Shown here: piece by piece, positions 26,909 to 34,073 of the stretch
Layout: every line of letters starts with the position of its first letter
Position numbering within the stretch: position 1 is the stretch's first letter
Assembly: GCA_017940465.1 (NCBI GenBank)
Contig: JAGAYN010000004.1
Coordinates: 1 to 51,232, forward strand
DNA: 51,232 nt
Direction of reading: 5' to 3'
From: Bacteroidales bacterium
Lineage (GTDB): Bacteria > Bacteroidota > Bacteroidia > Bacteroidales > P3
Program-made: the position numbers and the translations under genes
Notes under the pieces: generated by a model
Database searches by the model: none
What the model was told of the DNA's origin: nothing
What the model saw: the letters and a program-made list of their open reading frames with translations, nothing else

Positions 26909-26940
26909 TTTTGTCACATTATAAAAAAGTTGTATCTTTG
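26909..26940 (+). promoter_or_regulatory. Promoter of the 41-codon ORF and PIN toxin
   Basis: TTTTG at 26909-26913 and TATCTTTG followed by CA at 26933-26940, with an A-rich spacer. The ATG at 26963 is about 15 nt after the expected start of transcription. Confidence 0.75.
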
Positions 26941-26962
26941 CATTTGAAAACACAATATTCAC

Positions 26963-27088
26963 ATGGATACAATAAACATTCACCCCAAACCTACCCCAAA
27001 AAGAAAAGAGGTACGCAAACGACTTAAAGTCCGTAAACTACGTGAATTCAAAGAGCTCGTTCCCGACCCTTTCAATCTTGAGGCATGA
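26963..27088 (+). CDS. Very short putative antitoxin preceding a PIN toxin
   Basis: 41 residues: MDTINIHPKPTPKRKEVRKR, then a second half rich in Lys/Arg with KELVPDPFNLEA at the end. It starts right after a promoter and its stop overlaps the toxin ATG (ATGA), the usual translational coupling of toxin-antitoxin genes. It is shorter than Phd-type antitoxins (70-80 residues) and strongly basic except for its C-terminus. No family recognised; the assignment rests on position, coupling and the promoter. Confidence 0.7.
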   Translation: MDTINIHPKPTPKRKEVRKRLKVRKLREFKELVPDPFNLEA

Positions 27089-27504
27089 GGTATTTGCTAG
27101 ACACACATGTCGCCGTATGGCTACTCACAAAAGACAAACGCCTTCCAAAATATATCTTGGAGAGTGCCCTGTATTGTGAAGATGATTTTTCAATTTCAGA
27201 GGCTTCACTCATCGAAATTGTACAACTTCAGCAAGGCGGCCGCATTGAAACGACATATAGGCCATCCGTTATACAAAAGGTCCTTTCCGAAGACTGGAAC
27301 GTAAACATTCTACCCATTACAACGGAAATAATGGAATGCCTATACGACATCCCAATCCCTGAGATTGCCAAGGGAAAGCACTCCGACCCCTTTGATCGCA
27401 TTATCATTGCCACGGCCATACGTCGAAATATGACCCTTATCAGCGCCGATGGCAAATTCCCATGGTATTCTGATAATTGCGGACTAGAACTTCATGAAAT
27501 ATAA
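27085..27504 (+). CDS. PIN-domain toxin, VapC-like
   Basis: 139 residues. MRYLLDTHVAVWLLTKDKRL carries the first PIN Asp (residue 6); SEASLIEIVQL has the Glu; DPFDRIIIATAIRRNMTLIS and SADGKFPWY supply the remaining acidic positions. This is the YLLDTHxxLW subclass. Predicted Mg-dependent RNase. Base composition is more AT-rich than the neighbouring genes, suggesting acquisition. Confidence 0.92.
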   Translation: MRYLLDTHVAVWLLTKDKRLPKYILESALYCEDDFSISEASLIEIVQLQQGGRIETTYRPSVIQKVLSEDWNVNILPITTEIMECLYDIPIPEIAKGKHSDPFDRIIIATAIRRNMTLISADGKFPWYSDNCGLELHEI

Positions 27505-27877
27505 ATTCATTTACACCCTGCTGGCGGCTGGCGCGGTGGCGGCGGCGTGCGGCGGAGGGAAGAGGGACGCGGACATCGCGGAGGCGGCATACAATTACTG
27601 CATGGCGACGTCGGTCTACGACATCGACGCGGCCGAGGCATACTGCACGGAAGAGAGTGCGCGCAAGACGCTGCAGACGGCCCGCTACCTGATGCAGTTT
27701 GTGGACTCGGCCTACATAGCCTCCGACTCGCCGGTGGAGATCACCATCAAGAAGACGCGGCAGACGTCGGACACGACGGCCTATGCCGTCTACCACAAGA
27801 CGACGCCCATCAAGGACTTCACGGACACCGTCCAGCTGCGCAAGCGCGACGGGCGGTGGCTGGCGCACACGCTGTAG
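27494..27877 (+). CDS. Small lipoprotein, NTF2/DUF4878-like
   Basis: 127 residues. Lipoprotein signal ending AAAC followed by GGGKRDAD. The mature part (IAEAAYNYCMATSVYDIDAAEAYCTEESARKTL, then beta strands VEITIKKTRQ, TAYAVYHKTT, TVQLRKRDGRWLAHTL) has the helix-then-sheet order of the DUF4878/NTF2-like lipoproteins. It overlaps the toxin stop by 11 nt, an unusual join between AT-rich and GC-rich genes. Confidence 0.78.
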   Translation: MKYKFIYTLLAAGAVAAACGGGKRDADIAEAAYNYCMATSVYDIDAAEAYCTEESARKTLQTARYLMQFVDSAYIASDSPVEITIKKTRQTSDTTAYAVYHKTTPIKDFTDTVQLRKRDGRWLAHTL

Positions 27878-28252
27878 TCAGAACGCCATGTCGAGCTCGT
27901 CCCTCGCCGGGGCGATGCTGTCGGCGACGGCCAGGCGGTCCAGTCGGGCGATGACGCTGTCCTGTATGGCGCGGTACTCGTCGGCGTGGGTGGAATAGTA
28001 GTCGAAGCTGCGTTCCACCTCCTGCCGTGTGACGCCGTGGCGGAGGAGGATGCTGTCGTAGGCGGCCAGCACCTGCGGCAGGAGGGTGTCGTAGCGGTGC
28101 TGGGTTTCAATGGCATAGAAGCCCTCGAGCAGGTAGGCCTCCTCGAGGAAGGCGGCCATGGCGTCGGGGGGGAGCACCCCTTCGGGGCGTTGGTGGCTGG
28201 AGCAGGCGGCCATCAGCAGTGCCGCCAGGAGCGGCAGGCAGTTTTTCTTCAT
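27878..28252 (-). CDS. DUF4296-like lipoprotein
   Basis: 124 residues. Signal peptide with lipobox (LLMAACSS), then the pattern of DUF4296: PEGVLPPDAMAAFLEEAYLLEGFY, HGVTRQEVERSFDYYSTHADEY and a helical end. Envelope protein of unknown function, restricted as far as I know to Bacteroidota. It abuts the convergent gene at 27877 with no spacer. Confidence 0.85.
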   Translation of the reverse strand: MKKNCLPLLAALLMAACSSHQRPEGVLPPDAMAAFLEEAYLLEGFYAIETQHRYDTLLPQVLAAYDSILLRHGVTRQEVERSFDYYSTHADEYRAIQDSVIARLDRLAVADSIAPARDELDMAF

Positions 28253-28266
28253 CGGGCTGCAGGGGA

Positions 28267-28304
28267 CAAAAAAAACAGGTCCGTGGTTAGGGGCGGACCT
28301 GTTT
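28267..28304 (-). terminator. Rho-independent terminator
   Basis: Reading minus, AAACAGGTCCG, a 10-nt loop, CGGACCTGTTT and a run of T. Perfect 11-bp stem (28304-28294 with 28283-28273). It ends the lipoprotein gene at 28321-28758 before the DUF4296-like gene. Confidence 0.9.
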
Positions 28305-28320
28305 CCGGTTCAGCAAGGGT

Positions 28321-28758
28321 TTATTTTCCACCGAGTTTGTTGGCGATGGCGCTGGCGGCGGACTTGACAGCCTTGTCGCCGGCCTCTTTGGCGGCGTCAG
28401 CCACTTTCTCTTTCACGCAGCTGTTGAACTCGGCTTCCATGGCGGCCTTGAACTCGTCGTTGCCTTCATAGGCGGCGTAGCTCTGGCTGAGGATGCTCTT
28501 GATGCAGGCCTCGACGCTGGAGGCGTCCTTCTTGTAGCAGTTGCACTTGGCACGGCCGGCCTCGGCGGCGGCGGCGAGCATGGCCTGGCGGTCCATGTCC
28601 ACGGTGGCGGTGCTGACGGTGGCGGCGGCCTCTTCGGCAACGGTCTCGATGGCCTCGTCGACCACCTCTTCAGCCTCGGCGGGCTTGTTGTTTCCGCAGG
28701 AAACGGTCATGGCGGCCACGAACAGGGCAGCGCCAAAGAATGATAGAACTTTCTTCAT
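28321..28758 (-). CDS. Ala/Glu-rich lipoprotein with three Cys
   Basis: 145 residues. Signal peptide ending MTVSCGNNKPAEAEE (lipobox, acidic follow-up). The mature protein has an Ala/Glu-rich helical stretch, then AGRAKCNCYKKDASSVEACIKSILSQ with three Cys and FNSCVKEKVADAAKEAGDKA. Not a family I recognise. The first 25 mature residues resemble those of the protein at 26448-26831. Confidence 0.8.
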   Translation of the reverse strand: MKKVLSFFGAALFVAAMTVSCGNNKPAEAEEVVDEAIETVAEEAAATVSTATVDMDRQAMLAAAAEAGRAKCNCYKKDASSVEACIKSILSQSYAAYEGNDEFKAAMEAEFNSCVKEKVADAAKEAGDKAVKSAASAIANKLGGK

Positions 28759-28807
28759 AATACTGTATTTTAATGGTTTATACTGTTTTCCGTCTTGATT
28801 TCATTTG

Positions 28808-28838
28808 CAAAGGTACAACCTTTCCGCCATTCGGCAAG
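28808..28838 (-). promoter_or_regulatory. Promoter of the minus-strand lipoprotein gene
   Basis: Reading minus, TTGCC at 28837-28833 and TACCTTTG followed by CA at 28815-28808, with CGGAAAGGTTG between. Confidence 0.75.
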
Positions 28839-28861
28839 CATTTTTTTTCTTAAATAATGTC

Positions 28862-28884
28862 AAAAGCCCCCGCATGGAGGGCTC
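28862..28884 (-). terminator. Terminator of the tRNA-Val transcript
   Basis: Reading minus, AGCCC ... GGGCT followed by TTTTG. It lies 6 nt beyond the tRNA 3' end. Confidence 0.65.
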
Positions 28885-28889
28885 TCGGG

Positions 28890-28964
28890 TGGGAGTAACA
28901 GGGATCGAACCAGTGACCTCCTGCTTGTAAGGCAGGCGCTCTGAACCAGCTGAGCTATACTCCC
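28890..28964 (-). tRNA. tRNA-Val (anticodon TAC)
   Basis: 75 nt. Acceptor GGGAGTA pairs with TACTCCC, with an A discriminator. D loop AGCTCAGCTGGTTCAGAGC, anticodon loop CTTACAA in the stem CCTGC/GCAGG, T arm CTGGTTCGATCCCTG. CCA is not encoded. Confidence 0.97.
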
Positions 28965-28996
28965 TTACGTTCCGTCCGGTGTCCGGAACCGAAGTG

Positions 28997-29028
28997 CAAA
29001 GATACGCACTTTTTCCGACCTGGCAAAA
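28997..29028 (-). promoter_or_regulatory. Promoter of tRNA-Val
   Basis: Reading minus, TTTTGCC at 29028-29022 and TATCTTTG followed by CA at 29004-28997, with GGAAAAAGTGCG between. Nearly the same arrangement as the tRNA-Gln promoter at 43206. Confidence 0.8.
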
Positions 29029-29039
29029 TATTTTTTCCG

Positions 29040-29235
29040 TGTTGCAATCCGATGGGGTCCCGGGAGGGCTCCTGGAGGGCCCCAGGGGGGTAAGGAGAGG
29101 GGAAGAAGAGGGTGTCTGTAAGGTACTGGAAACCAGCGCATCGCATTTTGCCGATTTCGGGCCTTTTTACGGATTTTCTCCAAAAATCGTGCGGTTTTTG
29201 CGCCGATGCATACTGCATTGATTTCCAGCGGATAG
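29040..29235 (-). repeat. Interspersed repeat family A, copy 4
   Basis: Reading minus: CTGGAAA ... TTTCCAG stem-loop (with inner GCATCG/CGATGC), then CCCTCTTCTTCCCCTCTCC (29112-29094), then CCTGGGGCCCTCC-type units, ending next to the tRNA-Val promoter. Best preserved copy of the family in this window. Confidence 0.7.
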
Positions 29236-29254
29236 CGAAGTTGTCGGGCTTTTC

Positions 29255-29287
29255 TTGCCGCCATGTGGTTTTTATTTCGTAACTTTG
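29255..29287 (+). promoter_or_regulatory. Promoter of ftsE
   Basis: TTGCC at 29255-29259 and TAACTTTG followed by CAG at 29280-29287. The ftsE ATG is 27 nt further on. Confidence 0.7.
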
Positions 29288-29313
29288 CAGCATAAAACAG
29301 ACACAGCAAGCCC

Positions 29314-30018
29314 ATGGAGAACAGCGACAACAGCACTGAAAACAAGACGATTGTACACCTGGAGAACGTCAGCATCAGCACCGACAACGGCCCGCTGCTG
29401 TCGGGCGTGAGCCTCGACCTGCAGGAGGGTGAGTTCGCCTACCTCATCGGAAAGAGCGGTGCGGGCAAGACCTCGCTGCTGCGCTGCCTCTACGCGGACC
29501 GTCCGATCGACAGCGGCATCGCCACGGTGTGCGGCATCGATGTGGTGAACCTCAAGCGGAGACACATACCGCTGCTGCGGCGCAAGATAGGCATCGTGTT
29601 CCAGAACTTCCGCCTGCTGGGCGACCGCAACGTGTACTCGAACCTGGAATTCGTGCTCAAGGCCACGGGATGGAAGAAGAAGAACGAGATAGCCAACCAG
29701 ATAGAGAAGACTCTGCAGGCGGTGGGGGTGGCCGGGAAGGCGCACTCGCTCCCGTCGCAACTCTCTGAAGGCGAGCAACAACGAGTGGGCATCGCCCGGG
29801 CGCTTATCAACAATCCCTCGCTCATCCTGGCCGACGAGCCCACGGGCAACCTGGACCCCGTCACCTCGGCGGAGATCATGCAGCTGCTGGTGGACGTGGG
29901 GCGCCAGACCGGCACCACGATGCTCATCTCCACGCACGACTTCATGATGATCGACAAGTATCCCGCCCGCGTGATAGTGTGCGAGAACGGGTCGCTCACC
30001 GACACCGAGAAACAATAG
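29314..30018 (+). CDS. ftsE: Cell division ATP-binding protein FtsE
   Basis: 234 residues. Walker A GKSGAGKTS at 46-54, Q-loop GIVFQNFRLLGDRNVYSNL (the FtsE-like 'FQ.FRLL' run), signature LSEGEQQRVGIARAL, Walker B LILADEPTGNLDP, H-switch STHD. It pairs with FtsX to control peptidoglycan hydrolases at the septum. ftsX is not in the window, which is not rare in Bacteroidota. A 58-nt gap separates it from the OmpA-type gene. Confidence 0.92.
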   Translation: MENSDNSTENKTIVHLENVSISTDNGPLLSGVSLDLQEGEFAYLIGKSGAGKTSLLRCLYADRPIDSGIATVCGIDVVNLKRRHIPLLRRKIGIVFQNFRLLGDRNVYSNLEFVLKATGWKKKNEIANQIEKTLQAVGVAGKAHSLPSQLSEGEQQRVGIARALINNPSLILADEPTGNLDPVTSAEIMQLLVDVGRQTGTTMLISTHDFMMIDKYPARVIVCENGSLTDTEKQ

Positions 30019-30076
30019 AATGCAAGATTCGCCGTTACACCGGCACATAATCCATAAACAGAAACCCTATACCGCC

Positions 30077-31021
30077 ATGAAAAGAACCCTCTGCCTGATA
30101 CTCGCCACCCTGATGCTGGGCTGTGGCGCCGAGGCCCTGGCGCAGAACCGCCAAGGACAAGCCCGGAAGAACAGCAAGAAGCAGCAGTCGCCCTATGTGG
30201 AAGGCCGCCAGAAGGTGCGCGAAAGCGACTTCGCCACCTACGACAAGTTCACCACCTTCAGCACCAAGAGCACCACCGTCTACTACACCCCCTACAACTA
30301 TATGGATATCATGTCCGTAGCCAGCAGTTCGCGTCCGGATTGGGGCGAGTTGCAGCCCGTGGTGAACTATGTGCAGAAAGTGTCGCGGGCCACCATGACC
30401 ATGTGCGCGATCTATGCCATCAACCCCGATATCACCAACAAGGCCGAACGCGAAGCCCTCGCCGAACAGGCCCGCAACGAGGCACTGGCCGCGCTGGACG
30501 CCTTCAACGGCTGGAAAGTGCGCAACGAGATGCGCAACAAGTTCACCTACAAGGTGGCCGAGATCGACTACCGCTACTTCAAAGGGGCCAACTACTTCAA
30601 CTCGCAGCGTGGCGACGATATCATCCATGTGGGCATGCTGCTCTATTTCGGCTCGAAGAAGAAAGCCCTCTTCGCCGCCGACACCGCCAGCCGCACCTTC
30701 CCCGACATCAAGTTCCTGCCCAACGACGCCACCATCCTGGAGTCGTGGAATCCCGTGCTGGACGACCTGGCCGAGTATCTGATAGGCAACGACCGCAAGG
30801 GGGTGCTCCTGGCAGGACATGCCGACAACCAGGGCACGGCCGACTACTGCGTCGGCATCTCGCGCCAACGTGCCATGGAAATCAAGAAGGCCCTCCAGCT
30901 GCGCGGCGTGGAAGCCTCGCGCATCGAGATAGAAGCCAAGGGCGACACCGAGCCCATAGGCGACAACAGCACCTATGAAGGCCGCGTGGCGAACAATCGC
31001 GTAAGCATCAAAATCCAGTGA
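30077..31021 (+). CDS. OmpA-family outer membrane protein
   Basis: 314 residues from ATG 30077, which begins a good signal peptide (MKRTLCLILATLMLGCGAEA, cleavage after LAQ or at the Cys of LGC if lipidated). The C-terminal OmpA domain (about 225-314) contains LLAGHADNQGTADYCVGISRQRAMEIKKAL, RIEIEAKGDTEPIG and a final NNRVSIKIQ. OmpA domains bind peptidoglycan. The central part (about 60-210) is helical and unassigned. Confidence 0.88.
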   Translation: MKRTLCLILATLMLGCGAEALAQNRQGQARKNSKKQQSPYVEGRQKVRESDFATYDKFTTFSTKSTTVYYTPYNYMDIMSVASSSRPDWGELQPVVNYVQKVSRATMTMCAIYAINPDITNKAEREALAEQARNEALAALDAFNGWKVRNEMRNKFTYKVAEIDYRYFKGANYFNSQRGDDIIHVGMLLYFGSKKKALFAADTASRTFPDIKFLPNDATILESWNPVLDDLAEYLIGNDRKGVLLAGHADNQGTADYCVGISRQRAMEIKKALQLRGVEASRIEIEAKGDTEPIGDNSTYEGRVANNRVSIKIQ

Positions 31022-31953
31022 GTTCCAACAAGGAGAAATACCGCCTATTGTGCGAGACAGAGGGGTCACGTATCCCTCTGTTTCAGCAATATTGGTGGAT
31101 GGAGACCGTCTGCCGCGGCAAGCAATGGGACGTGCTGCTGGCAGAACGCAAGGACGGCGCCGTCGAGGGAGCCCTGCCCTACCTCTATGGTTCCAAATAT
31201 GGTATAAGATATATCCTGCAGCCTGAGCTGACGCAGTTCAGCGGTCCCTGGTACAACGCCGACGACGACGACCTGGACTTCCAGATGCGCGTGGGGGGCG
31301 ACCTGGTGGCACAGCTCGAGGCCCTCGGCATACGCGCCTACATACAGCACTTCTCCCCCTCCATAACCAACTGGCTTCCATTCTACTGGAAGGGCTACCG
31401 GCAGACCACCCGCTACACCTACCGCTTCCCTTCGCTTGCCAATCCCGACGAGCTGTTCCGCAAAGCCTCGCGCGTCCGCCGCCGGCACATGGACGAGGTG
31501 GCGGCCGCCTGCACGGTGGACACCGGCCTCTCGCCCGAGGAATTCGCCGTGTTCCACAAAGACTACTACCTGCGCCGCGGCGGACACGACTTCACCCCCC
31601 AAGGGTTGATCCTCAACGTGTGCCATGCCGCCCTCGCCCGACAGCAGGGGGTGCTCTGGGGGCTGCGCTCGCACGACGACAGGCTGCAGGCGGGATGGTT
31701 TGTGGCCTACGACGACAACTGCGGCTACAGCCTGCTTCTTGCCATCGGGCCCGACGCCCCGCCCAACGCCATGACCTACCTGATGTGGCAGGTGCTGCGC
31801 CACCTCTCCCCCCTCACACGGGCCTTTGACTTCGAGGGCAGCATGGAGCCCGGCACCGAACTCTTCTACCGCACCTTCAGCACTGTGCAGACACCCTTCT
31901 TCGAGGTGACGAAGTTCCGCCCCGGACTGCTGCGCATGGCCTTCCCGGTTTGA
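31018..31953 (+). CDS. GNAT/FemAB-like acyltransferase
   Basis: 311 residues from a GTG at 31018 that overlaps the previous stop (GTGA). Pattern of FemAB-type GNAT proteins: IPLFQQYWWMETVC, WDVLLAERKDGAVEGALPYL, LTQFSGPWYN, then a second half with GLRSHDDRLQAGWFVAYDD and LMWQVLRHL..TRAFDFEGSMEPGTELFYRTFS. It may transfer an aminoacyl or acyl group; the substrate is not known. Cytoplasmic. Confidence 0.85.
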   Translation: MSSNKEKYRLLCETEGSRIPLFQQYWWMETVCRGKQWDVLLAERKDGAVEGALPYLYGSKYGIRYILQPELTQFSGPWYNADDDDLDFQMRVGGDLVAQLEALGIRAYIQHFSPSITNWLPFYWKGYRQTTRYTYRFPSLANPDELFRKASRVRRRHMDEVAAACTVDTGLSPEEFAVFHKDYYLRRGGHDFTPQGLILNVCHAALARQQGVLWGLRSHDDRLQAGWFVAYDDNCGYSLLLAIGPDAPPNAMTYLMWQVLRHLSPLTRAFDFEGSMEPGTELFYRTFSTVQTPFFEVTKFRPGLLRMAFPV

Positions 31954-31974
31954 CCCGAAGCACCGCTCATCAAC

Positions 31975-32448
31975 ATGAATATCAAGCTTATAGTAGTCTC
32001 CAAGACCGACACTCCCTACCTGCAGGCCGGCATCGAGGAGTATGTGGGTCGCCTGAAGCACTACTGCGATTTCGAGCTGATTGTCATCCCCTCCGTGAAG
32101 AATGCCGGCGGCCTACGCCCCGAGGAACTCAAGGAGCGCGAGGGGCAACTGATAATGAAACAGTTGGAACGTGTAGACTGTGCCGTGCTGCTCGATGAGC
32201 ACGGCAGGGAATACACCTCGGTGGGCTTCTCGGAATTCCTCCAGCGGCAGATGAACAGCGGCCTGCGAAGCCTGGCGTTTGTCATCGGAGGAGCCTATGG
32301 ATTCGCGCCGGCAGTCTATGCAGCAGCACAGCACAAGCTGTCGCTTTCACAGATGACCTTCAACCACCAGATGGTGCGTCTCTTCTTCCTCGAGCAGCTC
32401 TACCGGGCCCATACCATCCTGCGGCACGAGAAGTACCACAACGCCTAA
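31975..32448 (+). CDS. rlmH: 23S rRNA (pseudouridine1915-N3)-methyltransferase RlmH
   Basis: 157 residues, the family length. SPOUT-fold features: MNIKLIVVSKTDTPYLQAGI, VLLDEHGREYTSVGFSEFLQ, FVIGGAYGF (SAM knot), LSLSQMTFNHQMVRLFFLEQLYRAHTI and the C-terminal RHEKYHN. It modifies helix 69 of 23S rRNA. Confidence 0.97.
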   Translation: MNIKLIVVSKTDTPYLQAGIEEYVGRLKHYCDFELIVIPSVKNAGGLRPEELKEREGQLIMKQLERVDCAVLLDEHGREYTSVGFSEFLQRQMNSGLRSLAFVIGGAYGFAPAVYAAAQHKLSLSQMTFNHQMVRLFFLEQLYRAHTILRHEKYHNA

Positions 32449-32458
32449 CCCGGTTTCC

Positions 32459-32869
32459 TCAGGCTTTCGGTTGGAACTGCACGATGGCATATTGCTCATC
32501 GAAGCAGATATCCTGCAGGTCGATATGCTCGAACAGGGAGCCTGCCTGGGTGTTCTTGCTGAGCATCAGGGCGATGCGGTTGTCGGGCAGGAGGTCGATC
32601 ATGTCGCCTCCAGGCTGGTTCTTGGCATGGCCGAGGGCGGTGCGCACCATGAAATCGATACCCATGCCGCCGTTGTAGGAGAGGATGACATTGCCGTCCT
32701 GGACGCTCTCCACGGTGAGGTCCACGCCCACGCTGGCGCTCTTGAAGAGCATGTTCACGTCATAGGCAATGCGCACCGTGTGGGGACCTCCGTAGAGGAC
32801 AGGGATGCTGCGCCCGGCCTTCTTTTCTATCAATTCACTGATTTCTTGGTATGTGAGCCTGAATTGCAT
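32459..32869 (-). CDS. Conserved-looking hypothetical protein
   Basis: 136 residues from ATG 32869 (a longer ORF to 32941 is excluded because the -7 box lies at 32897-32904). No signal peptide or membrane helix. Mixed alpha/beta: MQFRLTYQEISELIEKKAGR, then strands TVRIAYDVNMLF, VGVDLTVESVQDGNVILSYN, an inserted helix MVRTALGHAK, and AIVQFQPKA at the end. I do not recognise the family. It converges on rlmH with a 10-nt gap. Confidence 0.8.
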   Translation of the reverse strand: MQFRLTYQEISELIEKKAGRSIPVLYGGPHTVRIAYDVNMLFKSASVGVDLTVESVQDGNVILSYNGGMGIDFMVRTALGHAKNQPGGDMIDLLPDNRIALMLSKNTQAGSLFEHIDLQDICFDEQYAIVQFQPKA

Positions 32870-32896
32870 ACGTTTAGGTTCTATGAGTTGAAGATG

Positions 32897-32904
32897 CAAA
32901 GGTA
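32897..32904 (-). promoter_or_regulatory. -7 box of the hypothetical gene
   Basis: Reading minus, TACCTTTG followed by CATC. It decides the start codon at 32869. Confidence 0.65.
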
Positions 32905-33054
32905 CACAATATTTGCGACATAGCAGCGCCTCTGCATGCATATTGCAGTCCCTGCGGACGGGGGCGGGCTCTTGATAACTATCCCAATGTATTGATTTTC
33001 ATGTGGTCGAAAAAAAACTTATTCACATTAACATACTATTCAAAAATATTTCCT

Positions 33055-33062
33055 TAAATTTG
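33055..33062 (+). promoter_or_regulatory. -7 box of the fab-like operon
   Basis: TAAATTTG followed by CACC, in AT-rich DNA 27 nt before the first start codon. A -33 box is not clear. Confidence 0.6.
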
Positions 33063-33088
33063 CACCCTGAAATTTAATAAATTTTAAC

Positions 33089-34051
33089 ATGAAAATAATC
33101 GGAACAGGTAGCGCTATACCGAAGAAAACCGTCACGAACGACATGCTGTCGGAGTTCCTCGACACGAGCGACGAATGGATTACCGAACGCACCGGCATAA
33201 AGACACGACACATCATCACCACCGAACGCTTCGAGGACCTTGCCACCGAGGCCGCCAGCCGCGCCATCGACGCCTCCGGCCTCTGCCCCGACGACATCGA
33301 CTACATCATCTGCTCCAATGTATCCAACCTCTACGTCACCCCCCACCTCGCGGCCATCGTCCAGAACGGGCTGGGCATCAAGGGCCCCAACTGCCCTACG
33401 ATGGATGTGAACGTGGCCTGCGTGGGCTTCGTCTACGGCCTCGACCTCTGCGACGCCCTGCTCTCCACCGGCCGTGCCCGCAACATACTGCTGGTGGCGG
33501 CCGAGGAGTGCACCCGCTTCTGCGACTGGACCGACCGCAACTGCTCCGTGCTCTTCGGCGACGCCGCCGCCGCCGTGGTGGTCACCAAGGGCGACAGCCT
33601 CGTGGCCAGCCACCTCACCTCGGTGCCCATGCCCGACGTCATCGTCTACAAAAACCCCATGGAGCCCACACCCTTCGAGACCCGTGAGGGTATCGACACG
33701 CACAAGGCGCTGGAAATGAAGGGGCGCGAGGTGTTCCGCAACGCCGTCACCTCCGCCACGCGCGACATCAGCCAGATTGTCGAATCGGCGGGCCTCTCGC
33801 TCGACGACATCGACCACTTCCTTCTCCACCAGGCCAACCTGCGTATCAACGAGGCCATCCGCGAGAAGCTGAACCAGCCCGAGAGCAAGTTCCCCACCAA
33901 TGTGCAGATGCTCGGCAACACCAGTTCGGCCAGCATACCCCTGCTGCTTGACAGCGGCGTGCGCGAAGGACGCATCCGCCGGGGCGACACCCTCCTGCTC
34001 AGCGCCTTCGGGGCGGGATTTGTCACCGGTGTAATCATTTTGAAATATTAA
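33089..34051 (+). CDS. 3-oxoacyl-ACP synthase III (FabH-like)
   Basis: 320 residues. Thiolase-fold condensing enzyme that starts acyl chains from acyl-CoA and malonyl-ACP. Catalytic triad: Cys about 111 (DVNVACVGFVYGL), His about 247 (LLHQANLRI), Asn about 277 (MLGNTSSASIP). DEWITERTGIKTRH at 28-41 is typical. Head of a four-enzyme plus-strand cluster with FabF, FabZ and FabG types, but with no acyl carrier protein gene. Confidence 0.93.
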   Translation: MKIIGTGSAIPKKTVTNDMLSEFLDTSDEWITERTGIKTRHIITTERFEDLATEAASRAIDASGLCPDDIDYIICSNVSNLYVTPHLAAIVQNGLGIKGPNCPTMDVNVACVGFVYGLDLCDALLSTGRARNILLVAAEECTRFCDWTDRNCSVLFGDAAAAVVVTKGDSLVASHLTSVPMPDVIVYKNPMEPTPFETREGIDTHKALEMKGREVFRNAVTSATRDISQIVESAGLSLDDIDHFLLHQANLRINEAIREKLNQPESKFPTNVQMLGNTSSASIPLLLDSGVREGRIRRGDTLLLSAFGAGFVTGVIILKY

Positions 34052-34073
34052 TAATATAGAATACAATATAATT

